Assembly (NCBI GenBank): GCA_030770535.1
Contig: JASVEC010000074.1
Coordinates: 1 to 64,000, forward strand
DNA from: Batkoa obscura
Lineage: Eukaryota; Entomophthoromycota; Entomophthoromycetes; Entomophthorales; Batkoaceae
Length of the DNA: 64,000 nucleotides
Reading direction: 5' to 3'
Shown here: positions 32,929-43,407 of the stretch, in pieces
How the letters are laid out: every line of letters starts with the position of its first letter
Position numbering within the stretch: position 1 is the stretch's first letter
The notes under the pieces: model-generated
Databases searched by the model: none
What the model saw: only the letters and a program-made list of their open reading frames with translations
Told to the model about the DNA's origin: nothing
Made by a program: the position numbers and the translations under genes

Positions 32929-35900
32929 AATAAATAGTGGCTATAATAGACTAGAGAGAAGATATAGAAGTTTGAAATTGACTCGGTCAAACAGAAAATG
33001 TTAAAATATACTAAAAATACGACTGATTAAGTTCAGCTCAAATAATTAAAAATATTTAGTTCCGAAGAATCTCTTTATATACTTTTCTAAATTCGCTCTT
33101 TTCAGTTTAGAAAAAGTAATGACCATGAGAAAATTATGAGCTAACATTGATTTGAAACCTTATTCAATTAAAATGCATATTATGCCTAATAAAGGAATTT
33201 AATTGGCCAAACCATCCCATGCTTGGCTTTTTAAAATCAGCTCATAGGAAAAGTTTTATCATAATGAGCTCCTGATTAGGAAATGCAAAAATAACAAAGT
33301 TTATAAAATATCCATTAAGTTATTAAAATATCGTTTTAAAAATGGCGAATAGAGAGATTAAGGAGATTTTTTCTGGAGTAATAAAAGCGTCAAAATGATT
33401 TGCCAAAGGTCTCAATTTCTTTCTTTACCCAATAAAAAAGGTAATTCTCTAATTTATGATTTAATGATTTGTTAGAAGTTAAAATTTAAATCACAATGTA
33501 TTTTGGCTATAAATTAATAATAATTGCCCAAAACTATTATTATTTCTTCTATAGTAGGAGCTTATAATAAAAACGAATAGTGTATATCGAAAGCAAATAT
33601 GTATGTATTATTTAGAAATTAGCTATTGAATATTTGGTTTATTTTATTACTCTTAAAACAAGATTTTCAAGTAGATTTAATAATAATTAATTGAATTTTA
33701 TCTACTTAAAAATCCAAATTTAGAAATAAATATGCGTGTATAGTTAATATTTTAATATATTTTAAGCTAGTATATTTTCATATTTACTACCTTTATGCTA
33801 ATGATCAATATTTTAAGGAATTTGTTATAGTAAAGAGTTAAACCTAGTTCAATAAGTATAACTCGTTATTTTTCTAGAAATTTCCAAGCAAAATAAAATA
33901 AATAAAACTATTATTTTAAAACTTTATTGTGCTATTCCCCTGTTCACATCAGAAATTGAAATTAATAATTTTTAAGGACCAAATTAATTTGAGTTCAGAA
34001 ATAGCTTACAAATGGGCATAAATCCAAAAATTATTTTGGGGTAAAAAATTGGGGCAACTTGACAGGTCAACTAATAGCTATTAATAGTCCTAGTTCTTAA
34101 CCTTTCTATTAAGATCTCACCTGATTTAGTTGGGCATTGATTTATAATAATTACCCTATTCTATTATGTAGTATAAATCTAATGTCGCTTATTGACAATA
34201 TACCTGAAGCTATATCATATACATTCACTTCTAATTTCAATAGTATGCTAGTATATTTGAGTAAATAGACGTATACAAAAATAAGCATAGAAAAACGTTA
34301 CTTTGCAACTTTTAGCTTAATAATTTCTAAGCAAAAAAAGGTAAAGAGAACAAAGAACAGTTGGTTTGTAAGCAAAATCCTTAATCCTTTTTATGTTGCT
34401 GATGCTTATAACTATAAAATTAATAATAAAGGGAGGAAATAAATAAGAATTTCCCGCCTGTTAATACCACTCTACAAAGTTTATATTAATAAATCGCTAA
34501 AAGAATCGAATTCTTGAAACAGCATAACCTACCTTTATAATATCATTTAAAATCCTTATAGCTAATCAAAAAGATTATAACCTATTTAGTAGCAATTTTT
34601 ATAAACCTGATTCTTAGATTTTAACTTAATTTTAGTGAGGCATTTACTCTCAAATGAATAGTTAATTAGGCCGCAGTTATCTTAAATAGCTGTAAAGCCT
34701 TAATTAGCCCGAATTAAAGTAAAATTTCGTTAGTATTCACTAGTAAAACACTTTGGGTTTGGCCTTCAAGTTTTAAAAAATTAATACCAAGAGCGTTTAA
34801 TCTTATTACAGCCCTTAGGAGTTTCTCAGCAAAGAACTTTTAATTTTTCCCCAAACCAATAGTTTTTTGCTTTATTAATGTAACAAAGCTTTCACAATAT
34901 AATTGAAGAGTGCGAAAAAAGCTTTAAAATGAATATATGTTTATATTAATCTTTTTTAGGTACATTTGTTCATAATAACCATTATAAATTATTTTTTAGA
35001 TAACATGATAAAATCAAGGGCTTTTATCAAACATTTTTACCGCGTTAGTTTTTTTGGCTAAAAGTGAGAAAATTTTATCATTTAGTAAAAACATAATTTT
35101 TTAGAACAGCTATGGGTATAAAATTAAACTCTTTTATAGAAATTATATATTAATTGATATTCATAATGTGTTATCATTTTAAAGTTTATATTGAAAGTGC
35201 AGAACGTTTTGTGCTTTGATAATATGTATTAGTTTAAAATTTGATGTAAACAACGATAAATCGGATCATTTTTATGTTATAATTTAGAAACAATAAGTAG
35301 GCTCTATATAATAGCATCATTTTAATACTTGAATTTAACATTGAGATTCCGGAAAGCGGCTGTACTTATATGAATTGCTTTTTAGTGATACTAAGTGTGT
35401 TATATAAGCTAGTATATACCAGTAATAACAGTATAGAATATTGAGTCATACAGTAATTCTTACGTTTAATGATATAATAAGTAGCCTCGCTTTCTTACTT
35501 AAATGATGATTTTTATGTATTAAAATAAACAAGACACATGAGCCTAGACTTTCAATGATTTATTAAAAAAGACAGAAACAAATAAACCATACCAAAACAG
35601 TGAGAAAAAATGATAACATTTCTTTGTTAAACTACACGAGTTATAGTTTTATAAACAAAAGTCGGGCTATTGATTTATTTTAAAATAATTAAAATGATGA
35701 AATTGATAGATAGCAAGTATTAATGATTTAATAATTATTTATAAATCTCAACATGTATTACTATTTGGCTTATTTATATTAAACTTTTATTAATTGCCCA
35801 AACTATCTATCCCTGACTTTTAATTTCATTAGTTATATTTTTGGTTATACAACTGTATAATAGTTTGAAATTAAAATGTTAAGCTATAATTTTATTTAAC

Positions 35901-37354
35901 TTTTATAAATTATGTGCAAAGTCAGATTATCATTGTTTACTTATGTAAACAAAAGATAAAGAAGGATGGAAGCTGATTATATTTTAGAAAAACAGTATAC
36001 GAAATAAAGTATCATTTTTAATCTAGTTATATTGTAATGTACTATTAAGCTATTATTTGATTTTTTTAAAATTAAACAATTTTTTACATCTTCTTTAATT
36101 GGATAGCAATTTTATATACTGTCGACTTAAAATTATCAATATATATGACAATTCTCTATCATTTAATGTTATATATTAGAAGCATAAGTAAACTGTTGGT
36201 AAAGTTTAACATAAAATATAAAATAGGATATTAAATGCATAGTAGTTTACTCGATACAAAATATATCTTATTGGAACTAAAAGTAGAATATTTTGATTTA
36301 AAATATTCTTTTTATAAATTTCTTTTATAACTTTACTAAAAAATCATCTTTTTATATTCAAAAAGCACTTAAAAACTATGCTATTAGTAGCTTTAGTAGA
36401 TTAATTATATCATAATAAATAAAATAAAATACTCGAGTTGAATTTGGCAATACTATTTATATTTTACTACTGAAGTTTTAACTATAAATGTTTTGGTGTT
36501 AAAAACAAATCATTTATAAAGTCTAAAAATCAGTATTTTTAAAAACAAATTTACACATTTCATTATTTTTATTAGAAAATATGTACACAGAGTAGCACTT
36601 ATTTTATTTAAAGCTCAACAGGTAAAAAAACACATATATAAAGATAATGTAGTTTCTGGCATAGAAGCAAAAAAGCTAAAAGGGACTTCAGCAAGCATTT
36701 TTCTCTAAGAGCTATGTGGTTAATATGGATAGATGTAATATGAAATTGCCTCAATAACATAGATTTTAGTTTATAAATGAAACGATGGACTGAAGAAGAG
36801 CCTGATTTGTTGCCAAAGGGTATTTTTTAATATATGGGGATGTATTTTTGTGTTTAAGAATTTTACTACCAATTTTCCCGCTCAAATAGCGATTAAAAAA
36901 TGGAAAAAACAATGAAGTCAAAAAAACACTCCCATATTCTGTTGATAATTTAAACAATCGAGAGAGTAATAAAGACAAAAATTTATGAACGTATAAGAAA
37001 AATATTTCATATAAAGGAAAGCTTTTTATTTCGTAATATACCACAGCTGTTGGTAATATTACTTAGCCTTTTATAACAAGGTAATTGGGAATGGAATATA
37101 AGAGCAACTGTAGAAGTAAGGATAGTGGGTATTCAAAGTGTAGTATAAAAAAGACAAAAGGGATATTTTTTTATCACAAGTAAAAACTTAAAAAGAGGAA
37201 AACGGCCTCTTTCATCTGCGCTACAGCATTATCGTAATTTTGGACACGAGATTTTAGGAGGTAAATGTTAAACACTAAAGAATGTGGTACTCTTATTTAA
37301 TGAACTTGAAAAATTATGGAAATCTTATACAAATTGCTTAAAGTATTGCTTAAA
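32929..37354. other. Long intergenic region, one MITE
   Basis: 4.4 kb of AT-rich DNA with no supported gene. The only recognised element is the MITE at 36836-36933. Short open frames near 36766-37044 run through the MITE and are fortuitous. Confidence 0.6.
36836..36933 (+). mobile_element. MITE family A copy 10
   Basis: GGGGATGTATTTTTGTGTTT to CAAAAAAACACTCCC with the AAATAGCGATTAAAAAATGG core. ATAT target duplications are on both sides. Confidence 0.8.
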
Positions 37355-37475
37355 AACAAATTATCAACAGATTCTAATAAATTATTATAAAATGATATTA
37401 ACATATGTTTCAACTTATCCAAATGATCTTTATTTAAACAATGAAATTCGATATGAATAACAAAGGATAAGCAAC

Positions 37476-38033
37476 TTATTTATGTTTACCTAATGCACCC
37501 TTTGCTTTAACGACCGCATCTAAAACATTACCAGCAATAGTAGCTGAGTAATTATAAGCAAATCCAGCGGCACAATCACTATCTTTAGCTTTTACCGAAG
37601 CACTATTACATTTACCACTTTGAGCAGCAAATCTAGCTCTTTCTTGTAGTTCTTTACAAACTTCTCTTTCACAACTTTCACTACATACACCAGAAAATTG
37701 ATGCTGGACTGCATTTACGCCATTATTCCATGCCTTCCATTCTTTATCCCCTAGAGAACCATCCATATGATTTGCAATTGCGTTTTCGTATTCAACCCAC
37801 TCCCATGAAGCAAATTTACCATTACATTCATTTTTTATAACTTCAACTTTATGTTCTTTATCACCAATTTTTACAGGCTTCTCAGAAGCTTCTTGAAAAT
37901 TACTTGCATCATTACGTTTTCTATTAAATTTATGGAAAAAAGGGAGGAATCGTTTAGATAAACTGTGGTTTTCTATAACAGCTTGGTTTGTCATATTGAT
38001 AAATACAACAAGAAATACAATGAAGAATAACAT
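37476..38033 (-). CDS. Secreted protein A, copy 1 (185 residues, Kex2-type propeptide)
   Basis: Single exon. Residues 1-18 form a strong signal peptide (MLFFIVFLVVFINMTNQA). A short segment with two basic processing sites follows, SKR at 26-28 and NRKR at 37-40, typical of Kex2 cleavage, so the mature protein probably starts at about residue 41. That part has six cysteines (70, 117, 121, 126, 142, 154), three pairs if oxidised, and is rich in Lys, Glu and Ala. I recognise no family. An identical copy faces away from it at 39006-39563 inside a palindrome, so the two share one central promoter region. A secreted or wall role is inferred only from the signal peptide and processing sites. Confidence 0.82.
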   Translation of the reverse strand: MLFFIVFLVVFINMTNQAVIENHSLSKRFLPFFHKFNRKRNDASNFQEASEKPVKIGDKEHKVEVIKNECNGKFASWEWVEYENAIANHMDGSLGDKEWKAWNNGVNAVQHQFSGVCSESCEREVCKELQERARFAAQSGKCNSASVKAKDSDCAAGFAYNYSATIAGNVLDAVVKAKGALGKHK

Positions 38034-38093
38034 TAGATATAATTAGATATTAGTTTACTTATTTTTTTAATTTGACTATACATTCTTTTTTGA

Positions 38094-38101
38094 TTTTTAT
38101 A
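38094..38101 (-). promoter_or_regulatory. TATA box of secreted protein A copy 1
   Basis: TATAAAAA on the minus strand, about 60-68 bp before the ATG at 38033. It mirrors 38938-38945. Confidence 0.45.
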
Positions 38102-38254
38102 TTTATTTTTGGTTATTGGCATTTTAGAACTATATTTATTAGCTCTTATTAGTGTAATAACTATACTCTAATACGTTTGCTAAAATATCTCTTTTTTTGG
38201 CTGTAGCATTATTATTCTATAACTCCATTTTAAATAACTTAATTCTATTTGAAT

Positions 38255-38286
38255 ATATGGTTTAGATTTTATTACCTAAACCATAT
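38255..38286. promoter_or_regulatory. 11-bp hyphenated palindrome in the promoter of A copy 1
   Basis: ATATGGTTTAG, 10 bp, then CTAAACCATAT: perfect 11-bp arms about 220 bp before the start. The mirrored copy lies at 38753-38784. It could be a dimeric regulator site; no regulator is known. Confidence 0.4.
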
Positions 38287-38390
38287 AATAACTCAATAAT
38301 ATTATTATAAACTGAATAAAATGTATTATTTTAAATAACATCTTCTTTCAATTATATTTTCCAATACTTTAACTTATTGAAATACAATAA

Positions 38391-38648
38391 ATTTATTGAG
38401 GAACATTGTAATTTAACTAATATACTCAAATATAATTAAGTTATTTAATAGGTTTATAGAACAATTTTAGAAGTGGCAAAAGAAACGTTTGAGAATGTGG
38501 GGATGTATTTTTTTGTCTAAGAGTTTTTATTAGTAATTATTCTACTCAAATAGCGTCTGAAAAATGGAAAAAATGATGAAACTAAAAAAAACACCTCCAT
38601 TTAATAAAATCTATAATACAGTCAACTTGTTGAACTATTACTATAATA
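38391..38648. other. Palindrome 1 spacer (258 bp)
   Basis: The unpaired centre between the two arms. More than a third of it is the MITE at 38498-38598, and the rest is AT-rich DNA with no gene. Confidence 0.85.
38498..38598 (+). mobile_element. MITE family A copy 11, in the palindrome 1 spacer
   Basis: GGGGATGTATTTTTTTGTCT to AAAAAAAACACCTCC, with a core diverged at TATTAGTAATTATTC. The flanks ATGT/ATTT are a worn target duplication. It lies almost at the axis of symmetry of palindrome 1. Confidence 0.78.
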
Positions 38649-38752
38649 TTATTGTATTTCAATAAGTTAAAGTATTGGAAAATATAATTGAAAGAAGATG
38701 TTATTTAAAATAATACATTTTATTCAGTTTATAATAATATTATTGAGTTATT

Positions 38753-38784
38753 ATATGGTTTAGGTAATAAAATCTAAACCATAT
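38753..38784. promoter_or_regulatory. 11-bp hyphenated palindrome in the promoter of A copy 2
   Basis: Mirror copy of 38255-38286, with arms ATATGGTTTAG and CTAAACCATAT about 220 bp before the ATG at 39006. Confidence 0.4.
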
Positions 38785-38937
38785 ATTCAAATAGAATTAA
38801 GTTATTTAAAATGGAGTTATAGAATAATAATGCTACAGCCAAAAAAAGAGATATTTTAGCAAACGTATTAGAGTATAGTTATTACACTAATAAGAGCTAA
38901 TAAATATAGTTCTAAAATGCCAATAACCAAAAATAAA

Positions 38938-38945
38938 TATAAAAA
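38938..38945 (+). promoter_or_regulatory. TATA box of secreted protein A copy 2
   Basis: TATAAAAA about 60-68 bp before the ATG at 39006. Confidence 0.45.
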
Positions 38946-39005
38946 TCAAAAAAGAATGTATAGTCAAATTAAAAAAATAAGTAAACTAATATCTAATTAT
39001 ATCTA

Positions 39006-39563
39006 ATGTTATTCTTCATTGTATTTCTTGTTGTATTTATCAATATGACAAACCAAGCTGTTATAGAAAACCACAGTTTATCTAAACGATTCCTCCCTTT
39101 TTTCCATAAATTTAATAGAAAACGTAATGATGCAAGTAATTTTCAAGAAGCTTCTGAGAAGCCTGTAAAAATTGGTGATAAAGAACATAAAGTTGAAGTT
39201 ATAAAAAATGAATGTAATGGTAAATTTGCTTCATGGGAGTGGGTTGAATACGAAAACGCAATTGCAAATCATATGGATGGTTCTCTAGGGGATAAAGAAT
39301 GGAAGGCATGGAATAATGGCGTAAATGCAGTCCAGCATCAATTTTCTGGTGTATGTAGTGAAAGTTGTGAAAGAGAAGTTTGTAAAGAACTACAAGAAAG
39401 AGCTAGATTTGCTGCTCAAAGTGGTAAATGTAATAGTGCTTCGGTAAAAGCTAAAGATAGTGATTGTGCCGCTGGATTTGCTTATAATTACTCAGCTACT
39501 ATTGCTGGTAATGTTTTAGATGCGGTCGTTAAAGCAAAGGGTGCATTAGGTAAACATAAATAA
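39006..39563 (+). CDS. Secreted protein A, copy 2 (identical)
   Basis: Encodes the same 185 residues as 37476-38033, with no silent differences that I could find. It has the same signal peptide, SKR and NRKR processing sites and six cysteines. It is transcribed away from copy 1. Because the 5' flanks are identical to the end of the arm, both copies should be regulated alike, which would double the dose. The TAA stop is followed by 121 bp of shared 3' sequence, enough to carry the same 3' end signals. Function unrecognised. Confidence 0.82.
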   Translation: MLFFIVFLVVFINMTNQAVIENHSLSKRFLPFFHKFNRKRNDASNFQEASEKPVKIGDKEHKVEVIKNECNGKFASWEWVEYENAIANHMDGSLGDKEWKAWNNGVNAVQHQFSGVCSESCEREVCKELQERARFAAQSGKCNSASVKAKDSDCAAGFAYNYSATIAGNVLDAVVKAKGALGKHK

Positions 39564-39789
39564 GTTGCTTATCCTTTGTTATTCATATCGAATTTCATTG
39601 TTTAAATAAAGATCATTTGGATAAGTTGAAACATATGTTAATATCATTTTATAATAATTTATTAGAATCTGTTGATAATTTGTTCTAAAAAATATAGTCA
39701 ATCATTTATTCTTAGGAGATCTTTGTCATTAAAATTTTTTCAATTAAAGTTTGAACTAAGTGTATTTGTCAGTTTATAAGCCAATAAAT

Positions 39790-39886
39790 AGGATATTTTT
39801 TTGGTCTCATCACTTTTTTCATTTTTTAAGCACTAATTGAGTGGAAAAATTGCTAGTAAAACTCTTGGGCAAAAAAGGACATCCCC
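39790..39886 (-). mobile_element. MITE family A copy 12
   Basis: Reversed copy: AGGATATTTTTTTGGTCTC to CAAAAAAGGACATCCCC. AAAT on both sides is a target duplication. It starts 105 bp beyond the right arm of palindrome 1. Confidence 0.78.
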
Positions 39887-40439
39887 AAATAGTTTAACAA
39901 TGTAACATTTGAGAATATTAGTTGTTAAAGTTTATCAGTAATATAAGTTTTGATTTATTTACTATAAATTCAAGTGAGGAAATAGTATTAAATGTATATT
40001 AAAACTTTATAACTACTAAATAAGGGTTTAATGACTTATATTTTAGTTTCAAATTCTAAGTTCATAAATAGACTTTTTTTTAAGTTTATCAAACTACAAT
40101 CATAATAGCTACTTAAGACTTTTTTTTATAAATAATTATTCTATTTTCAGGAAATTGAGCTTTTTTGTTATTGTTTTTGATAATTGTATCTATATAATTT
40201 ACTTTAAATTGAATTACATAAATCAGTTAATTTTGAACTTAATAATAGACACAATGAAAGTAGAATTCTTAAGCAAAAAAATATATCTTAATATGCTTTG
40301 AATTTAAACACAAAACTATTTCATTTAAAGGTAATAACACAATGAGTCAAGTCTTTTGTCAACTTTTTGTAAATAAAAGAGTAGATGTTCATTGATGATA
40401 CAGACTTCAAACAAATATTAGTAAACTACAGTGTTTTTT

Positions 40440-40690
40440 TAGAAAGGTTATACGGTTGAGGCAGTGTTTCCTAAGAATTTTAGCTGTATCTGGAAACGGT
40501 GGTGAGAGCTTTAACTACTAATGCGGCAAGCGATTTTTGTCAAACTGTAGACTATATAAGCAAATGGCATATATAACATAAAGTAAACTTTGAAAATATA
40601 CAGGTTGTTATCTAGTAACTACAGGTTCTGGGAAGGTCACTTCATAAGCCTATAGAGGAACTGAGCCTTTGTCAGGATTATAATAATTTA
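40440..40690 (+). pseudogene. Possible decayed small secreted-protein gene
   Basis: A locally GC-richer patch whose + strand frames read as protein-like pieces: LAVSGNGGESFN, then TTNAASDFCQTVDYISKW, then GCYLVTTGSGKVTS and YRGTEPLSGL. The pieces are in different frames and broken. A start cannot be fixed and no family is recognised. It may be a relic of the same kind of small Cys-bearing gene as its neighbours. Confidence 0.3.
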
Positions 40691-41005
40691 TCAAAAACGG
40701 CTATTTGTATACTGGTAAAATAATAGTTGACTTTTAAGTTTCTCATAAGATAAAAAACATAGCACAAATAAAACCTTTAATTTTAAATGGTAATATGTCT
40801 AGTTAGCCGGATATCTAAGATCTATCTTTATTTAATTATATATAGGGTATGAGAACAAACTTTCTTTAAATATGTGAAACTAACACTATATAGTATTTAA
40901 ATACAAATATAAGATAATTGAATAAACAAAAGGGATATTAACATTTATTAAAAGTCAAACAAATTTAAAATAATAAATATCAAATTCATTATTTCTCATC
41001 TCCAC

Positions 41006-41320
41006 TTATTCATGACAAGCATAAGAAACGATATCAAATCCTTGCCAGTTTTGAGAAGCACCAGCATTACAATCAGGCATAGCACTAACTACATCACTTA
41101 GTAAAATACGTTCAAATAAGTTGTAACTTTCTCCAATGTTAGGAGTAAACCAACATTGACATCTACCAGCAGCACCATCTCTTACACCAGCTGGTGCTAA
41201 TTTAACCATACATTCATGGATATCGGATGAAAAATCATTTCCTGGTGCTTTAGAAGTACATACACCAGCTGAAAGAGCAGTGGATACAAAGGCAGTAATT
41301 AAAAGAATAGAACGGTACAT
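41006..41320 (-). CDS. Small secreted cysteine protein B, copy 1 (104 residues, 6 Cys)
   Basis: Single exon. The signal peptide is MYRSILLITAFVSTALSA (1-18). The mature protein of about 86 residues has six cysteines at 21, 37, 54, 56, 84 and 102, including a CxC pair (GRCQCWF), so three disulfides are possible. It is small, Ala/Gly-rich, and has no membrane span after the signal. I do not recognise the family. The six-cysteine pattern lacks the adjacent CC pairs of hydrophobins, and I saw no clear match to CFEM. It is unrelated in sequence to protein A but has the same palindromic arrangement, with an identical divergent copy at 42737-43051. Confidence 0.8.
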   Translation of the reverse strand: MYRSILLITAFVSTALSAGVCTSKAPGNDFSSDIHECMVKLAPAGVRDGAAGRCQCWFTPNIGESYNLFERILLSDVVSAMPDCNAGASQNWQGFDIVSYACHE

Positions 41321-41416
41321 TGTAGTTATAGTTATAGTAATGTTTGATTTGCAAATTTATTTAACTCTTCAAGAGATAATAATTAATATAATTTGATAAT
41401 GAGAGAAATCAACTAC

Positions 41417-41424
41417 TTTTTATA
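41417..41424 (-). promoter_or_regulatory. TATA box of secreted protein B copy 1
   Basis: TATAAAAA on the minus strand, about 97-104 bp before the ATG at 41320. It mirrors 42633-42640. Confidence 0.4.
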
Positions 41425-41708
41425 CTTTAAAAAAAAGTACCAATCTATCTCAAATATGATAATGTTACTTTCCTAAAGTATTTAGTTACAAAATACCATC
41501 TATAGCCTACAAAACAAACTAAATTATGTTCTATATTTAGTAATTTTATATAACATCTAAGAATTTATATGCATAGTGTTCTTTAATATTTTTGATTAGT
41601 AACAATTTAATACACTACTTTATTAAGTTGTTTAATTGAAACAATATATTTTGGAAACATGATATTTGATTTTGTTGCATGTTACTGTTCAATAGAACTC
41701 AATAACAA

Positions 41709-42348
41709 TGATATCTTTTTATTATTCAATACAGTATAAATTCAAATATAATAAACACAATAAAGTGTTTAAAAATGACTGTTATAAGTTATGTTTATAG
41801 ACAAAATTGCTAATTTATAATATAGTATAACAATATCTAATTTTTAGGCTCAACGCTAAAATTTTATTGATTGATAAATTTCATTATTGTCGTTAAAGCT
41901 TCAGGAACAATAATATTAAATCAGAGATCATAATATTTAAAAGTAACATAAGTTGATAATTGTTACTGTTACTTACCCAGTTTTATTTATTATTCGAGAA
42001 TTTCTATTCAAATTGTTCCTATGTATTTTTGTTCAATAAAAAAATAAACTATTTTCATAAACTTATTCTGTAGCAATTGTTGGCTTATAATAATAGAATA
42101 TCTGATTTTATTTAATACTACGGTTCTATAAGGTTTAGTAACATTAATCTTTAACTTATATTTAAAACATCACATAAAGCTCGTAAATGTTATAGAATCG
42201 TAATATTTCAAAAATGTATATAAAGTAAACTATTAATATGACTTTAAATAAATACTATTTATTATGTACTTGACACAATATTTAACATCTATTCACTATA
42301 TAAACACAACTCAATCTTATTGATTTATTCAATAATAAGAAGATATCG
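41709..42348. other. Palindrome 2 spacer (640 bp)
   Basis: AT-rich centre between the arms. No gene and no MITE. The first and last 20 bp are still partly complementary, the worn continuation of the arms. Two stretches (about 41807-41850 and 42073-42120) resemble each other weakly in direct orientation. Confidence 0.7.
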
Positions 42349-42632
42349 TTGTTATTGAGTTCTATTGAACAGTAACATGCAACAAAATCAAATATCATGT
42401 TTCCAAAATATATTGTTTCAATTAAACAACTTAATAAAGTAGTGTATTAAATTGTTACTAATCAAAAATATTAAAGAACACTATGCATATAAATTCTTAG
42501 ATGTTATATAAAATTACTAAATATAGAACATAATTTAGTTTGTTTTGTAGGCTATAGATGGTATTTTGTAACTAAATACTTTAGGAAAGTAACATTATCA
42601 TATTTGAGATAGATTGGTACTTTTTTTTAAAG

Positions 42633-42640
42633 TATAAAAA
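42633..42640 (+). promoter_or_regulatory. TATA box of secreted protein B copy 2
   Basis: TATAAAAA about 97-104 bp before the ATG at 42737, leaving room for a leader of about 70 nt. Confidence 0.4.
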
Positions 42641-42736
42641 GTAGTTGATTTCTCTCATTATCAAATTATATTAATTATTATCTCTTGAAGAGTTAAATAA
42701 ATTTGCAAATCAAACATTACTATAACTATAACTACA

Positions 42737-43051
42737 ATGTACCGTTCTATTCTTTTAATTACTGCCTTTGTATCCACTGCTCTTTCAGCTGGTGTATGTA
42801 CTTCTAAAGCACCAGGAAATGATTTTTCATCCGATATCCATGAATGTATGGTTAAATTAGCACCAGCTGGTGTAAGAGATGGTGCTGCTGGTAGATGTCA
42901 ATGTTGGTTTACTCCTAACATTGGAGAAAGTTACAACTTATTTGAACGTATTTTACTAAGTGATGTAGTTAGTGCTATGCCTGATTGTAATGCTGGTGCT
43001 TCTCAAAACTGGCAAGGATTTGATATCGTTTCTTATGCTTGTCATGAATAA
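42737..43051 (+). CDS. Small secreted cysteine protein B, copy 2 (identical)
   Basis: Gives the same 104 residues as 41006-41320. The signal peptide, six cysteines and CxC motif are unchanged, and I found no silent change. It is divergent from copy 1 across the 640-bp spacer, and each copy carries about 388 bp of identical 5' flank. The two copies should therefore be expressed alike. Function unrecognised; secretion is the only supported inference. Confidence 0.8.
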   Translation: MYRSILLITAFVSTALSAGVCTSKAPGNDFSSDIHECMVKLAPAGVRDGAAGRCQCWFTPNIGESYNLFERILLSDVVSAMPDCNAGASQNWQGFDIVSYACHE

Positions 43052-43195
43052 GTGGAGATGAGAAATAATGAATTTGATATTTATTATTTTAAATTTGTTT
43101 GACTTTTAATAAATGTTAATATCCCTTTCAATTGTTTAGATTATATTATTACTTATTTTAATTATTTGGCTTTAAACTCAATATTATCAATATAT

Positions 43196-43294
43196 GGGGA
43201 TGTATTTTTGTATTTAAGAATTTTACTAATAATTTTTCCACTCAAATGATGCTTAAAAGATGGAAAAAGTAATGAAGCCAAAAAAAACACTCCC
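43196..43294 (+). mobile_element. MITE family A copy 13
   Basis: GGGGATGTATTTTTGTATTT to AAAAAAAACACTCCC. ATAT target duplications are on both sides. It begins 67 bp after the right arm of palindrome 2. Confidence 0.8.
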
Positions 43295-43379
43295 ATATAC
43301 TTTTGTTATTTTTATAAATTTCATTAGAATTCATAAAACTTAAAAATATACAATTTTCTGACTATACATGGGGATGTAT

Positions 43380-43407
43380 TTTTTTGCTTAATAATTAATT
43401 TTGGAAT
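43380..43407 (+). mobile_element. MITE family A left-end fragment
   Basis: GGGGATGTATTTTTTTGCTT followed by unrelated sequence; only the first ~28 bp remain. Confidence 0.6.

Larger units (their letters stand above)
37355..38390 (-). repeat. Palindrome 1, left arm (1036 bp)
   Basis: Reverse complement of 38649-39684. I compared several segments across the arm, including the whole reading frame, both ends and the promoter, and found no mismatch. The arm holds one complete copy of the secreted protein gene plus 121 bp beyond its stop and 357 bp before its start. Confidence 0.93.
38649..39684 (+). repeat. Palindrome 1, right arm (1036 bp)
   Basis: Mirror of 37355-38390; paired positions sum to 77039 throughout, so no insertion or deletion separates the arms. 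Confidence 0.93.
39685..40928. other. Spacer between the two palindromes
   Basis: 1.24 kb holding a MITE at 39790-39886, a MITE end fragment near 40263-40290 (TTCTTAAGCAAAAAAATATA) and a decayed coding remnant near 40440-40690. Otherwise AT-rich and empty. Confidence 0.6.
40929..41708 (-). repeat. Palindrome 2, left arm (780 bp)
   Basis: Reverse complement of 42349-43128; paired positions sum to 84057. No mismatch was seen in the segments compared. Beyond 41708 the match fades over about 20 bp (two or three differences), then is lost. Confidence 0.92.
42349..43128 (+). repeat. Palindrome 2, right arm (780 bp)
   Basis: Mirror of 40929-41708. The outer end stops at ATATCCCTTT, 77 bp after the stop codon, and a MITE begins 67 bp further on. 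Confidence 0.92.

Noticed and set aside
36766-37044. Minus-strand 92-residue open frame
   Set aside because: Same cause: it reads through MITE copy 10, giving the matching peptide GKIGSKILKHKN.
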